From NCBI RefSeq assembly GCF_010500245.1, contig NZ_JAAGOX010000007.1, forward strand, positions 50,216 through 114,215: a stretch of 64,000 nt of DNA, read 5' to 3'. Positions 43,554-51,021 of this stretch are shown piece by piece; the first letter of the stretch is position 1; each line of letters begins with the position of its first letter. The position numbers and the translations under genes are program-made. The stretch comes from Ruegeria sp. PrR005 (GTDB lineage: Bacteria > Pseudomonadota > Alphaproteobacteria > Rhodobacterales > Rhodobacteraceae). The notes under the pieces are model-generated. The model had not been told where the DNA came from. It did no database searches and was given only the letters and a program-made list of their open reading frames with translations.

Positions 43554-44770
43554 AGGCCTACAGCTACACCGCCTATACCGACGCAGGCCGCCGCAAACGG
43601 GGCACCGTGGTGGCCGAGACCGAGACCCAGGCGGTGCAGCAGCTCAAGGGCAAGGGGCTGTTCGTGTCCGAGATCGGCGACCGCGCCCGCCCGGATCGCG
43701 GCCGGCGCGGCACGGCCGGGCTCTGGCAGCGCCGGCTGACCGCCGATCTGCAAATGGTGCTGACCCGGCAGATGGCGGTGCTGCTCGGGGCCGAACTGCC
43801 GATCGAGGCGGCGCTCGACGCGCTGCGCGCCTCGGGCCATACGCCGGGGATGGATGCGGTGCTGGCCCGGGCCAAGGTGGCGCTGCTCGAAGGCAGCCCG
43901 CTGTCGGATGCGCTGGAGCATAGCGGCGCCGGTTTCCCGCGATATTACATCGCGGCGCTCCGGGCGGGCGAACGCTCGGGGGAACTGGCGACGGTGTTTG
44001 CCGAACTGGCCGATCACCTGGAAGAGACCGGCGCCGACCGGGCGCAGATCTCGACCGCGCTGGTCTATCCTGCCTTTGTCGCGGCGGTGTCGCTGCTGGT
44101 CTGCGCCATCCTGATGACCAGCGTCGCGCCCGAGATCGTGGCGATGTTCGAAATCTCGGACCGGCCGCTGCCGCCGCTGACCCGCCTGGTGCTGGATGTG
44201 ACCGATTGGGTGCGCACCCATCTGCCCCTGCTCGCGGGGATGGGGCTGGCCCTGGTGGCGGGGCTGATCGCCCTGTCCCGGATCGGCTGGCTGCGGGCGC
44301 GGCGCGACGCGGTGCTCTTGCGCCTGCCGCTGGTCGGCCGGCTGATGCGCCAGGCCGCGGCGGTGCAGTATCTGCGCACGCTCGCCCTGGTGCTGACCAG
44401 CCGCCACGCGGTGCTGAACGCCACCGACAGCGCCGCCGAAGTGCTGACCGCGGCGCGCTTCCGGCAGGAGGCGGCGCAGGTCTCCGAGGCGGTGCGCGCG
44501 GGCAACAGCCTGTCGGCGGCGCTGGACCAGCTGAGCTTCGTGCCGCCGGTGGCGCGCCAGCTGATCGCGGCGGGCGAGATGTCGGCCCGGCTGGCCCGGA
44601 TGACCGAGCGCAGCGCGGTGCTGGTGGAAAACGCGCTCTCGACCGAGCGCAAGCGCATCGCCGCCCTGCTCGAACCGATCCTGATGATGGCGGTGGGCGG
44701 GTTCGTCCTGATGGTGGTGCTCGCCGTGCTGCTGCCGATCTTCGACCTTCAGGCGATGGTTGCGGTCTGA
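43550..44770 (+). CDS. gspF: type II secretion inner-membrane protein GspF
   Basis: This 406-residue polytopic platform protein has two T2SF domains: RQMAVLLGAELPIEAALDAL and LRTLALVLTSRHAVLNATDS, each with the following ALEHSG-type and VPPVARQLIAAGEMSARLA blocks. Membrane helices lie at about 175, 225 and 375 (LLVCAILMTSVAPEIVAMF, LAGMGLALVAGLIALSRIG, MAVGGFVLMVVLAVLLPIFD). The larger open frame upstream is the shadow of gspE; the ATG at 43550 overlaps the gspE stop. It is the last type II gene in this window; gspN is not found. Confidence 0.9.
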   Translation: MKAYSYTAYTDAGRRKRGTVVAETETQAVQQLKGKGLFVSEIGDRARPDRGRRGTAGLWQRRLTADLQMVLTRQMAVLLGAELPIEAALDALRASGHTPGMDAVLARAKVALLEGSPLSDALEHSGAGFPRYYIAALRAGERSGELATVFAELADHLEETGADRAQISTALVYPAFVAAVSLLVCAILMTSVAPEIVAMFEISDRPLPPLTRLVLDVTDWVRTHLPLLAGMGLALVAGLIALSRIGWLRARRDAVLLRLPLVGRLMRQAAAVQYLRTLALVLTSRHAVLNATDSAAEVLTAARFRQEAAQVSEAVRAGNSLSAALDQLSFVPPVARQLIAAGEMSARLARMTERSAVLVENALSTERKRIAALLEPILMMAVGGFVLMVVLAVLLPIFDLQAMVAV

Positions 44771-44834
44771 ACGCGAAGGATCTCATAGTGTGAACTATCA
44801 CGCAGCATCAAATCTCAACGTATGTGAGGAAAGA

Positions 44835-45269
44835 ATGTCTGCAAACCACAGTCTCGTAGCAAAGGTCCTGAGTGACGCCATTGAAGCGTCCGACCTGACG
44901 CAGCGCGAAATCGCTGCCCACGCTGGCTTCAACCATTCGAACATCATCTCAATGCTCAAATCTGGCGAAACTCGAATTCCGCTGGACCGTATCCCGGCAC
45001 TCTCCACTGCCTTGAACTTGGATCAGCAGAAGTTTCTTCTCCAGGCCATCGAAGAGTACCATCCGAACGTACACCAGGTCCTCGTCGACGTTCTCGGCCT
45101 GCCGCTCTCCGATGCAGAGACAACCATACTCGGGATGTACCGAATGGCAGCTTTGCGCGGAGAGATCGAAGTCACTGGGCCCTTTGGGAGAGCCTTCGAA
45201 AGTCTTCTGGAACTGGCAGCTCCCACTGCGAACACGCTGCTTAGGGATTGTGATGGGGCCCCAACATAA
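44835..45269 (+). CDS. small HTH protein, paralog of the convergent neighbour
   Basis: This is a 144-residue protein. The start is the ATG at 44835 with GAGGAAAGA directly upstream. The N-terminal half is a helix-turn-helix of the XRE type (LTQREIAAHAGFNHSNIISM followed by LKSGETRIPLDRIPALSTAL). The C-terminal half, IEEYHPNVHQVLVDVLGLPL and TILGMYRMAALRGEIEVTGP, is shared with the protein at 45273-45668, which is encoded on the other strand with a 3-bp gap. I recognise no named family. Base composition is lower in GC than the gsp genes, hinting at a separate origin. It could regulate the adjacent type II genes. Confidence 0.72.
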   Translation: MSANHSLVAKVLSDAIEASDLTQREIAAHAGFNHSNIISMLKSGETRIPLDRIPALSTALNLDQQKFLLQAIEEYHPNVHQVLVDVLGLPLSDAETTILGMYRMAALRGEIEVTGPFGRAFESLLELAAPTANTLLRDCDGAPT

Positions 45270-45272
45270 ACG

Positions 45273-45668
45273 TCACCCCCTTGCCAGCCTGGACAGGTCA
45301 AGCATGCCTTCCAAAGCTTTCCTGAAAGGATCTTCAACCTCGATCTGGCCGCGGATATTGGCGATGCGGAACATGGCTATCACGCCAAGCTCCGCGTCCT
45401 CCATATGAATGCCCAATGTCTCGACCAGGACCTCGAAGACACCGGGATGATATTCCTGGATCGCAAGCACCAGAAACTGTCGTTCATCCATCTGCAGTGT
45501 GCGGGCAAGATCGGGGATTCGATCGAGGGGAACCTGCATATCGCCTTGTGCGATCTCGAGGAGGGTGGCAGGCAGTCGAAATCCGCATCTATCCGCAATT
45601 TCGGTGAGGCCGAGATCGGATCTATCAATGGCTCGGGCAAGCATTTTGGTTGTCGGGCTCAATGACAT
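45273..45668 (-). CDS. small HTH protein, paralog of the convergent neighbour
   Basis: This 131-residue protein follows the same plan as 44835-45269: an HTH-like region (GLTEIADRCGFRLPATLLEI then AQGDMQVPLDRIPDLARTLQ) and the matching C-terminal part (IQEYHPGVFEVLVETLGIHM, VIAMFRIANIRGQIEVEDPF). The phrases IPLDRIPAL/VPLDRIPDL and EEYHPNVHQVLVDVLG/QEYHPGVFEVLVETLG align one to one. Convergent paralogs are unusual; a fold or dimer partnership is possible. No regulatory target is visible. Confidence 0.7.
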   Translation of the reverse strand: MSLSPTTKMLARAIDRSDLGLTEIADRCGFRLPATLLEIAQGDMQVPLDRIPDLARTLQMDERQFLVLAIQEYHPGVFEVLVETLGIHMEDAELGVIAMFRIANIRGQIEVEDPFRKALEGMLDLSRLARG

Positions 45669-46125
45669 GTGGCTACTCCCTTTGCATCATGTGTCATGTC
45701 AGCACGTGCTAGACAGAGCGCAGACATCCATGGTGCTGCTCGCCTATTGCCGCCTCTCCAAGGTTCCATGAGGTTTCAGGCTTCGGGCGGCGGGAACGCA
45801 ATATGTTCGGAGCACGACCTACTAGGACTTCGGAGTTCCATAAGGGCTGTTATTCAGGCGCGAACCCAGCCTTTCCCAATCTGGATTGATCCCTTTGCGC
45901 TTGGCAGATCGACAGATACGTCGAAGGAACTTGTTTGGAACGGACCGCTCTCATCTCGCTTTCGAAGCGATCGTTTTCCACCGGCAGAAGACGGAATTGG
46001 GACGGAGCAATCAGGGTATCGTCGGTGAAGGGAAATGGTTGGAGGATGCGATCATAACCACCGCACACCCTTAGGAAGTCCCTGCCGAACATCACCGAGA
46101 CCTTTTCCACTTTGCAAAAGAAAGG

Positions 46126-46196
46126 CCCCGGACAGAAGCTGGAGTTGAGCTCCTGGGAATATCTCCGGGACCAGTTTCCGGACGGAGAGTCCGGGG
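46126..46196 (+). ncRNA. possible structured RNA with two competing stems
   Basis: CCCCGGAC (46126-46133) can pair perfectly with GTCCGGGG (46189-46196). The same 3' arm can instead pair with the nearer CCGGAC (46178-46183) in a tight hairpin with a GGAGA loop, so the two folds exclude one another, as in a switch. The element is followed by GGGGGGAGG and a small ORF. No known family is recognised; the folding is seen by eye only. Confidence 0.2.
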
Positions 46197-46203
46197 GGAG
46201 GTA

Positions 46204-46302
46204 ATGGGGCTAGTGGAACTGTTCAACACGGCTTTGCATCTTGGCGCACTGCTGGATTACATGAACAATCGTACCGATAATGCCGGCGGGTTTGGACGAT
46301 GA
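46204..46302 (+). CDS. possible small ORF (32 residues)
   Basis: ATG at 46204 opens 32 codons to a TGA at 46300-46302 (peptide begins MGLVELFNTALHLG). A GGAGG sits only 2 bp upstream of the ATG, unusually close, though a GTG at 46213 would have more normal spacing. It directly follows the structured segment at 46126-46196. Coding status is weak; included because the arrangement suggests a leader or small-peptide gene. Confidence 0.18.
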   Translation: MGLVELFNTALHLGALLDYMNNRTDNAGGFGR

Positions 46303-46723
46303 AATGGTCATGAGAACCTCCACTGAATGATCCGAGGTTAACATGGGTGATGGGCGCGATCTGTGAATTGCATCACGAGAGTTGCTCATAAAGTCTTGGA
46401 TACGAGCCTGCTGTCAACTTTTGAACCGAGACAGCTATGCGAGGGTCATATCCCGGTCAGACAATTGGTCTATCGGGCTCTTTCGTATAGCGGAGGCTTG
46501 CAGAAGAGATCGGGATCGGCGTGAATGTGATTGTTTGCTTGTCCAGCGGAAAATCCGGGGCCGCAACGACAGTCGCTAGCCGGGGTTCTGGCTTTTCGCT
46601 ACCCAAAAGGGGGGGCAGGAAAGTAATGCGTGATGTGCGTGCGTGAGTGTGAACCGAACGTGGTTTAAGCTTTCGATTGCGCGGTTTTTACGCGCCACAA
46701 CCTGCTTCACAAGACGAAGGCGG

Positions 46724-47281
46724 TCAGTAGAAACCGATCTCGCGCACGTCCAGAAGAGCCTCATGGTCACGACCATAGGCAACAACTCCGACCGAGGTCA
46801 GGGTCGAAGCCGAGGGCGTTGCACGCAACAAGCTGCCGGAGGCGCCGAAGGAAGACAGCGGCAGGCGGACCTCGGTCCAGGTACTGGCCGCCTCAAAGCC
46901 CGATTGGTAGAATTGCCAAGGCAACAGGGTTCCAGTGGTCCGCAGGTGGATGAAGTAGCGTTCACCATTGCCGCGCACGACAAGCCGGATGCCACCGATA
47001 TCCGCTGGCACAGGGTCATCCAGTTGTCGACGGAACTGGATGAAGCCGCCCCGGTTTGCCGTGCTGACCGTCCCGGTGAGCCGCGCGAACGAATCCGTGC
47101 CGTCGGTTTCAAAGGAGACCTGACCACTCGAGACACCACCCATCACGGTGTCGGCTATATACTGCCAGCGTGTGGCTGGATTGGTCTCGAAGTCCTCGAA
47201 CATCTTGTCCTCGGCATGGGCGCGAAAGCCGCAGCCAATTATGATCAAAGCGGCCAGTATCAGGGTTCCGTGAGTCAGCAA
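46724..47281 (-). CDS. CIA30-family lipoprotein
   Basis: This is a 185-residue protein. A short N-terminus ALIIIGC forms a lipobox, with the Cys at residue 17, so the protein is probably a membrane-anchored lipoprotein. The mature part matches the CIA30 domain (NDUFAF1/complex-I assembly factor 30 family): WQYIADTVMGGVSSGQVSFE, then GTVSTANRGGFIQFRRQLDD and WTEVRLPLSSFGASG. This is the domain's jelly-roll carbohydrate-binding-like fold. It lies 13 bp downstream of tspO in the same direction, so the two form one operon. In bacteria the molecular role is unclear. Confidence 0.78.
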   Translation of the reverse strand: MLTHGTLILAALIIIGCGFRAHAEDKMFEDFETNPATRWQYIADTVMGGVSSGQVSFETDGTDSFARLTGTVSTANRGGFIQFRRQLDDPVPADIGGIRLVVRGNGERYFIHLRTTGTLLPWQFYQSGFEAASTWTEVRLPLSSFGASGSLLRATPSASTLTSVGVVAYGRDHEALLDVREIGFY

Positions 47282-47294
47282 GAGCGGTTTCCGA

Positions 47295-47747
47295 TCAGTT
47301 TAACACGGCAATCGACAGGTTCAGCGCCGCAGCGAAGGCCACCCATGCAGCGTAGGGGACAAAGGCCAGTGCCGATACCCGGTCGGCTGTCCAGTGCTCG
47401 CGAATGAACATCACGATGACCCCGAGCAACGCCAGGATTATGATGAACGCGATCCAGGGTTGCTGCACCACGAAAAAGGCTGGGGACCACAGGAAATTGA
47501 GACCCAATTGCAGGCTCCAGAGTCGCATCGCCGACCCCGGGTGGCCCGCTTCCCACGTCCGCCACCCGGCCATGGCGATCAGCAGATAGAGCAGGGTCCA
47601 AACCGGTGCGAAGATCCAGTTGGGCGGGTTGAAAGGCGGCTTGTTCAGCCCAGCATACCACTCACCCGGCGCGGTGAGCGTGCCGATGAGAATGCCGCCA
47701 CCAACAACCAGCAGCACGAAGGCGATGCGCGTGAGGGTCTTGGACAT
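47295..47747 (-). CDS. tspO: TspO/MBR-family membrane protein
   Basis: This 150-residue protein has five predicted membrane helices. The ATG at 47747 is preceded by GGAGAACAG; the longer frame to 47807 adds unrelated residues over the palindrome and is rejected. Family signatures are clear: WYAGLNKPPFNPPNWIFAPV and WTLLYLLIAMAGWRTWEAG, then LNFLWSPAFFVVQQPWIAF. TspO binds porphyrins and in Rhodobacter tunes photosynthesis gene expression in response to oxygen. A regulatory palindrome lies 45 bp upstream. Confidence 0.9.
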   Translation of the reverse strand: MSKTLTRIAFVLLVVGGGILIGTLTAPGEWYAGLNKPPFNPPNWIFAPVWTLLYLLIAMAGWRTWEAGHPGSAMRLWSLQLGLNFLWSPAFFVVQQPWIAFIIILALLGVIVMFIREHWTADRVSALAFVPYAAWVAFAAALNLSIAVLN

Positions 47748-48119
47748 CTGTTCTCCATCGGTTGAGGTATTGGTTGTCCTTAGGTCGACGCATGTTCGCT
47801 CGAACATTGGCAGTGTCTTGACTCCAATGCTAGGTCATTCCCGGGTGCAGTCAGGCGTCATCGCGAAGAAGCGTTCGAACCACCCACCTGCTGGGTACAA
47901 GTTGCCGCACGTCTTCAGCGGGCGAGAACGGGCTGGCTGTCGGGTCTATTGACGCGATCTGTCGGGGTGGAAGCCTAACCACAATCCAGAGCAAATCGGT
48001 CGCTTGAGACCTTTTCCCAGATGGTTGCGCGCATCAGCTCCGAAACCCCAAGATCCGGGATCGATTGCACCAAAGAAGCATAAACTCTAAAGCTTTGACC
48101 AAAGCAGAAGAGGCCAAAG
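47748..48119. other. divergent intergenic region tspO / ene-reductase
   Basis: 372 bp without a gene separate tspO and the ene-reductase. The part next to tspO has the palindrome at 47792-47807; no other gene or RNA was seen in the rest. Confidence 0.45.
47792..47807 (-). promoter_or_regulatory. palindromic operator candidate upstream of tspO
   Basis: ATGTTCG (47792-47798) and CGAACAT (47801-47807) are perfect inverted arms with a 2-bp CT spacer, 45 bp upstream of the tspO ATG on its own strand. This geometry suits a dimeric repressor. The factor is unknown. Confidence 0.4.
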
Positions 48120-49277
48120 ATGTCTGAGATTCCGTTCCTTTTCCGTCCGCTCGAACTGCGCGGCGTTGAAACCCGCAACCGGGTCGTGATCTCTCCCATG
48201 TGCCAGTATTCTGCCCATGAAGGTCATCTGGATGACTGGCACCTCGTTCATCTTGGCCGGTTCGCGATCGGCGGTGCGGGGATCATCTTCACCGAGGCGA
48301 CGGCGGTTCAGAAGGGTGGCAGGATTACCCATGGCTGCCCCGGCCTCTGGACCGACAGCCAAATCCCCGGTCATGCCCGTGTCGCCCAGTTTGCTTTGCA
48401 CAACGGCGCCATTCCAGCGATTCAGCTCGGGCATGCGGGCCGGAAATCGAGCATGCAGCGCCCATGGTTCGGCAACGGACCACTCGATCAGTCCGACCTC
48501 GACCGAGGCGACATGCCCTGGACCCCGGTGGGCCCCTCGGCGATCCCGGTCGCCGAGGGCTGGCCTATCCCGCACGCGCTTAGCATTCCGGAGATCCGGC
48601 AGCTGGTGGAGGACTTTGTCGCCGCCACCCGGCGCGCCCTTCAAGCTGGCTACAGGATCGTCGAGATCCATGGCGCCCATGGCTATCTGCTTCACAGCTT
48701 CTTGTCGCCGCTCTCCAACAAGAGAACCGACAGGTATGGTGGCGACCTGCAGGGCCGGATGCGGCTAGCCTGCGAGATTGCCGAGGCCGTTCGCGCAACG
48801 CTTCCCGACGATGTTCCGCTGTTCTTCAGAACGTCGGCCGTGGATGGGCCTCCGGATGGTTGGACGCTTGAGGATACTGTCGTACTCGCCAGTCGGTTCA
48901 AGGAGATTGGCGTGGACGTTATGGACTGCTCGTCCAGCGGAATTTCCGGCGCGGCGACTGCAGGTGCAGGCAGCAAGCGCCAGCCGGGCTTCCAGGTGCC
49001 CTACGCCGAACGGGTCAGAAAAGAAACCGGCATGCTCGCCATGGCCGTTGGTCTGATCACGCACCCTGTACAGGCGGAAGAGATCCTAGAGCGTGGACAG
49101 GCCGATCTCATCGCAATCGCCCGCGAGGCACTGGTGGACCCGATGTGGGCGCTTCACGCTGCGCGTGACCTGGGCCACGACACGGTTTTTGCCAGCTGGC
49201 CGAAACAGTCCGGCTGGTGGCTGGCCACCCGGCAGAAGACTTGCGAGTTCTACAATCCCGACAGCCCCGCGAGTTGA
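48120..49277 (+). CDS. YqjM-type ene-reductase (old yellow enzyme family)
   Basis: This 385-residue protein is an FMN-dependent NAD(P)H oxidoreductase of the old yellow enzyme family, close to YqjM/NamA. RVVISPMCQYSAHEGHLDDW carries the Cys and Tyr (residues 28 and 30) of YqjM-type enzymes. AIQLGHAGRKSS and the HGAHGYLLHSFLSPLSNKRT block hold the H-x-x-H substrate and FMN contacts. The C-terminal part contains TGMLAMAVGLITHPVQAEEI and RGQADLIAIAREALVDPMWA. It reduces activated C=C bonds, but the physiological substrate is unknown. Confidence 0.9.
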   Translation: MSEIPFLFRPLELRGVETRNRVVISPMCQYSAHEGHLDDWHLVHLGRFAIGGAGIIFTEATAVQKGGRITHGCPGLWTDSQIPGHARVAQFALHNGAIPAIQLGHAGRKSSMQRPWFGNGPLDQSDLDRGDMPWTPVGPSAIPVAEGWPIPHALSIPEIRQLVEDFVAATRRALQAGYRIVEIHGAHGYLLHSFLSPLSNKRTDRYGGDLQGRMRLACEIAEAVRATLPDDVPLFFRTSAVDGPPDGWTLEDTVVLASRFKEIGVDVMDCSSSGISGAATAGAGSKRQPGFQVPYAERVRKETGMLAMAVGLITHPVQAEEILERGQADLIAIAREALVDPMWALHAARDLGHDTVFASWPKQSGWWLATRQKTCEFYNPDSPAS

Positions 49278-50052
49278 GCCATCAAGGTGTTTTGAATTGC
49301 GCTTCAAGCCGCTGTTCCGTGCTTCGACGGCCAGCGCAATGCTGCAACCCAAGAGGGGTCTGACAACTCAGGGCCTGTATTGCCCAAAGCGTGAAGCGTG
49401 AGTGCAAACTTAACGTGGCGACAGCATTTCGAAGGCACATCTTGTAGCATCGCACACCCCCACTTGCTCACATTTCCCCGTGGGAAAAACGCCGAATCCG
49501 CACGGGGTTTTGACGCGGTAAATTCGTGTTTGTGGGAGAATCTCAGAGCCTTATCAAAACCCGGATTTTCACCCGGTTTTGCCGGTGCTTTTTGGGCGTT
49601 CTTTCTTGGCCGACAAGTCTCTCTTGGCGTTATCACTTGTATTTCGTTTGACGCTTTTTGCGCCATCATAACCATGATCATCAGACGGATTCCAGCACCC
49701 CTGCAACAACGACAAGGGTTTGCAAAGCCACCCCTGAGGCAAGACAACAACCGGACACATCGCCAGTTCAACGGCACTAACAAAGCTGGACTCTGCTGAC
49801 CTTCAGACGGGCCTGATCTGACAGGCGTATTCCAGGTAAAAGGAACCTACGCGAAACACGCGTGAGAGAAGAGAAGTCGTGTGCGTCCAGACCATAACCT
49901 TGTAGGGAGCGTAACATATGCGGTGTATCGATCGTGCTCGAAGATCAAGCTCTGCTCGAGTCTTGGAAGAACTTTCCTCTGTCGAGCAGGCTCTGCCATA
50001 GGGGCTGAACTTCCCCGGGAACTTCGGCTCGCGACCCTAAAGGAAATCAATC
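49278..50052. other. gene-poor stretch downstream of the ene-reductase
   Basis: 775 bp with no supportable gene. The open frames at 49304-49783 (minus) and 49398-49799 (plus) overlap each other and show no motif or good codon pattern. A terminator-like hairpin is listed separately at 49476-49511. Confidence 0.5.
49476..49511 (+). terminator. intrinsic-type hairpin downstream of the ene-reductase
   Basis: CCCCGTG (49476-49482) pairs with CACGGGG (49501-49507), followed by TTTT (49508-49511). The 18-nt loop is long for an intrinsic terminator and the site is about 200 bp after the ene-reductase stop, so assignment is tentative. Confidence 0.35.
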
Positions 50053-50778
50053 ATGTCACTGCGCAGCGATGCCATGATGGTGTTGTTCTATGATATCGAT
50101 GGCGACACGGCTGATCATGATGACTGGCATAGCTATGAACATTTCCACGAGCGCCTTTCTATTCCGGGCTTCTTGCGTGCAACCCGATGGATTTCGACAG
50201 ATGTCGGGCCGCGCTACCTGGTGACCTACGAGGTCAGCAGTTTAGATGTTGCGACCTCGCAGCCTTATCTTGACCGGCTCAATGACCCTACCGAGTGGAC
50301 CCGGGATATGATGCCGCGTTTCCGGGGCATGACGCGCGGCTTCTGCAGTATTCCCTTTAGCATTGGTTTCGGCCTAGCTGCTGCCGCAGTGGCACTTCGC
50401 TTCCAACCATCGTCAGGGCAAGAGACAAACCTTTCACAATGGCTGGCCACCGAGGTCTTGCCGCCGATACTGGATCTGCAGGGCATTGTGGGTGCGCATT
50501 TGCTGCGACCAGCCGCACCGCCGCCAATGACACAAGAACAGGCCCTGCGCGGAGCAGACACTCCATTGCCCTGGCTGGTCTTGGTGACCGGGTATGACAG
50601 GGCGGCGCTTGACGTGGTCATTGCCGAGCACCTTGCCCGGGACAAGCTAGGCATGATGGGCGCTTCAGAACTGAGGCTTGGCCATTACGTGCTGCACTTC
50701 ACGGCGGATTCAGCTGAGATTGCCCGAACCCCATCAATGCCAGTGTTGACGACGCCGGGACGCACTAGGATCCCCTGA
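50053..50778 (+). CDS. protein with possible dimeric alpha/beta-barrel-like fold, unknown function
   Basis: This 241-residue protein starts at an ATG with AAAGGA just upstream. The N-terminal stretch MMVLFYDIDGDTADHDDWHS, with HFHERLSIPGFLRATRWIST, resembles the start of small dimeric ferredoxin-like barrel proteins (EthD/antibiotic biosynthesis monooxygenase-like), where an Asp/His-rich W-x-x-x-E-H-x-x-x-R pattern is common. A second, similar unit may begin near residue 105. Assignment to a family is weak. No partners are evident: it stands between the ene-reductase region and the RTX protein, both in the same direction. Confidence 0.55.
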   Translation: MSLRSDAMMVLFYDIDGDTADHDDWHSYEHFHERLSIPGFLRATRWISTDVGPRYLVTYEVSSLDVATSQPYLDRLNDPTEWTRDMMPRFRGMTRGFCSIPFSIGFGLAAAAVALRFQPSSGQETNLSQWLATEVLPPILDLQGIVGAHLLRPAAPPPMTQEQALRGADTPLPWLVLVTGYDRAALDVVIAEHLARDKLGMMGASELRLGHYVLHFTADSAEIARTPSMPVLTTPGRTRIP

Positions 50779-51021
50779 GGTAGACCATCGTTGACGCAGT
50801 TGTTTACTTACCAACGTCAGAAAGCCAATCACAGCCGAAGAGATCTCTGCTTGGCGTGTGAAAACCTTGCGAGCCAATCTGCACCGTCCCAGTCGGATGC
50901 AGGATTTGTATGAAATTCTCCCATAGTTTGCTATCCTTGATTGAAACGTAATTTAGCTTCCAATTTCTTTGAGTGTTTTGGCTTGGGTGTTCCCCTTGCC
51001 AAAAGGGAGGGGGAAAATTTC

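Larger units (their letters stand above)
45669..46723. other. gene-poor stretch between HTH pair and CIA30 gene
   Basis: More than 1 kb holds no gene I can support. Open frames here, such as the minus frame 45850-46110 and the plus frame 45669-46028, show no family motif and no clear ribosome-binding site. A structured segment and a possible small ORF at about 46126-46302 are listed separately. The rest may be degenerate or regulatory DNA. Confidence 0.5.

Noticed and set aside
45850..46110. 86-codon minus-strand frame in the gene-poor stretch
   Set aside because: No similarity recognised, no ribosome-binding site and no neighbour on the same strand; kept only as a possibility in the stretch description.
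49304..49783. 159-codon minus-strand open frame downstream of the ene-reductase
   Set aside because: No motif, no ribosome-binding site and overlap with an equally long plus-strand frame; read as non-coding.
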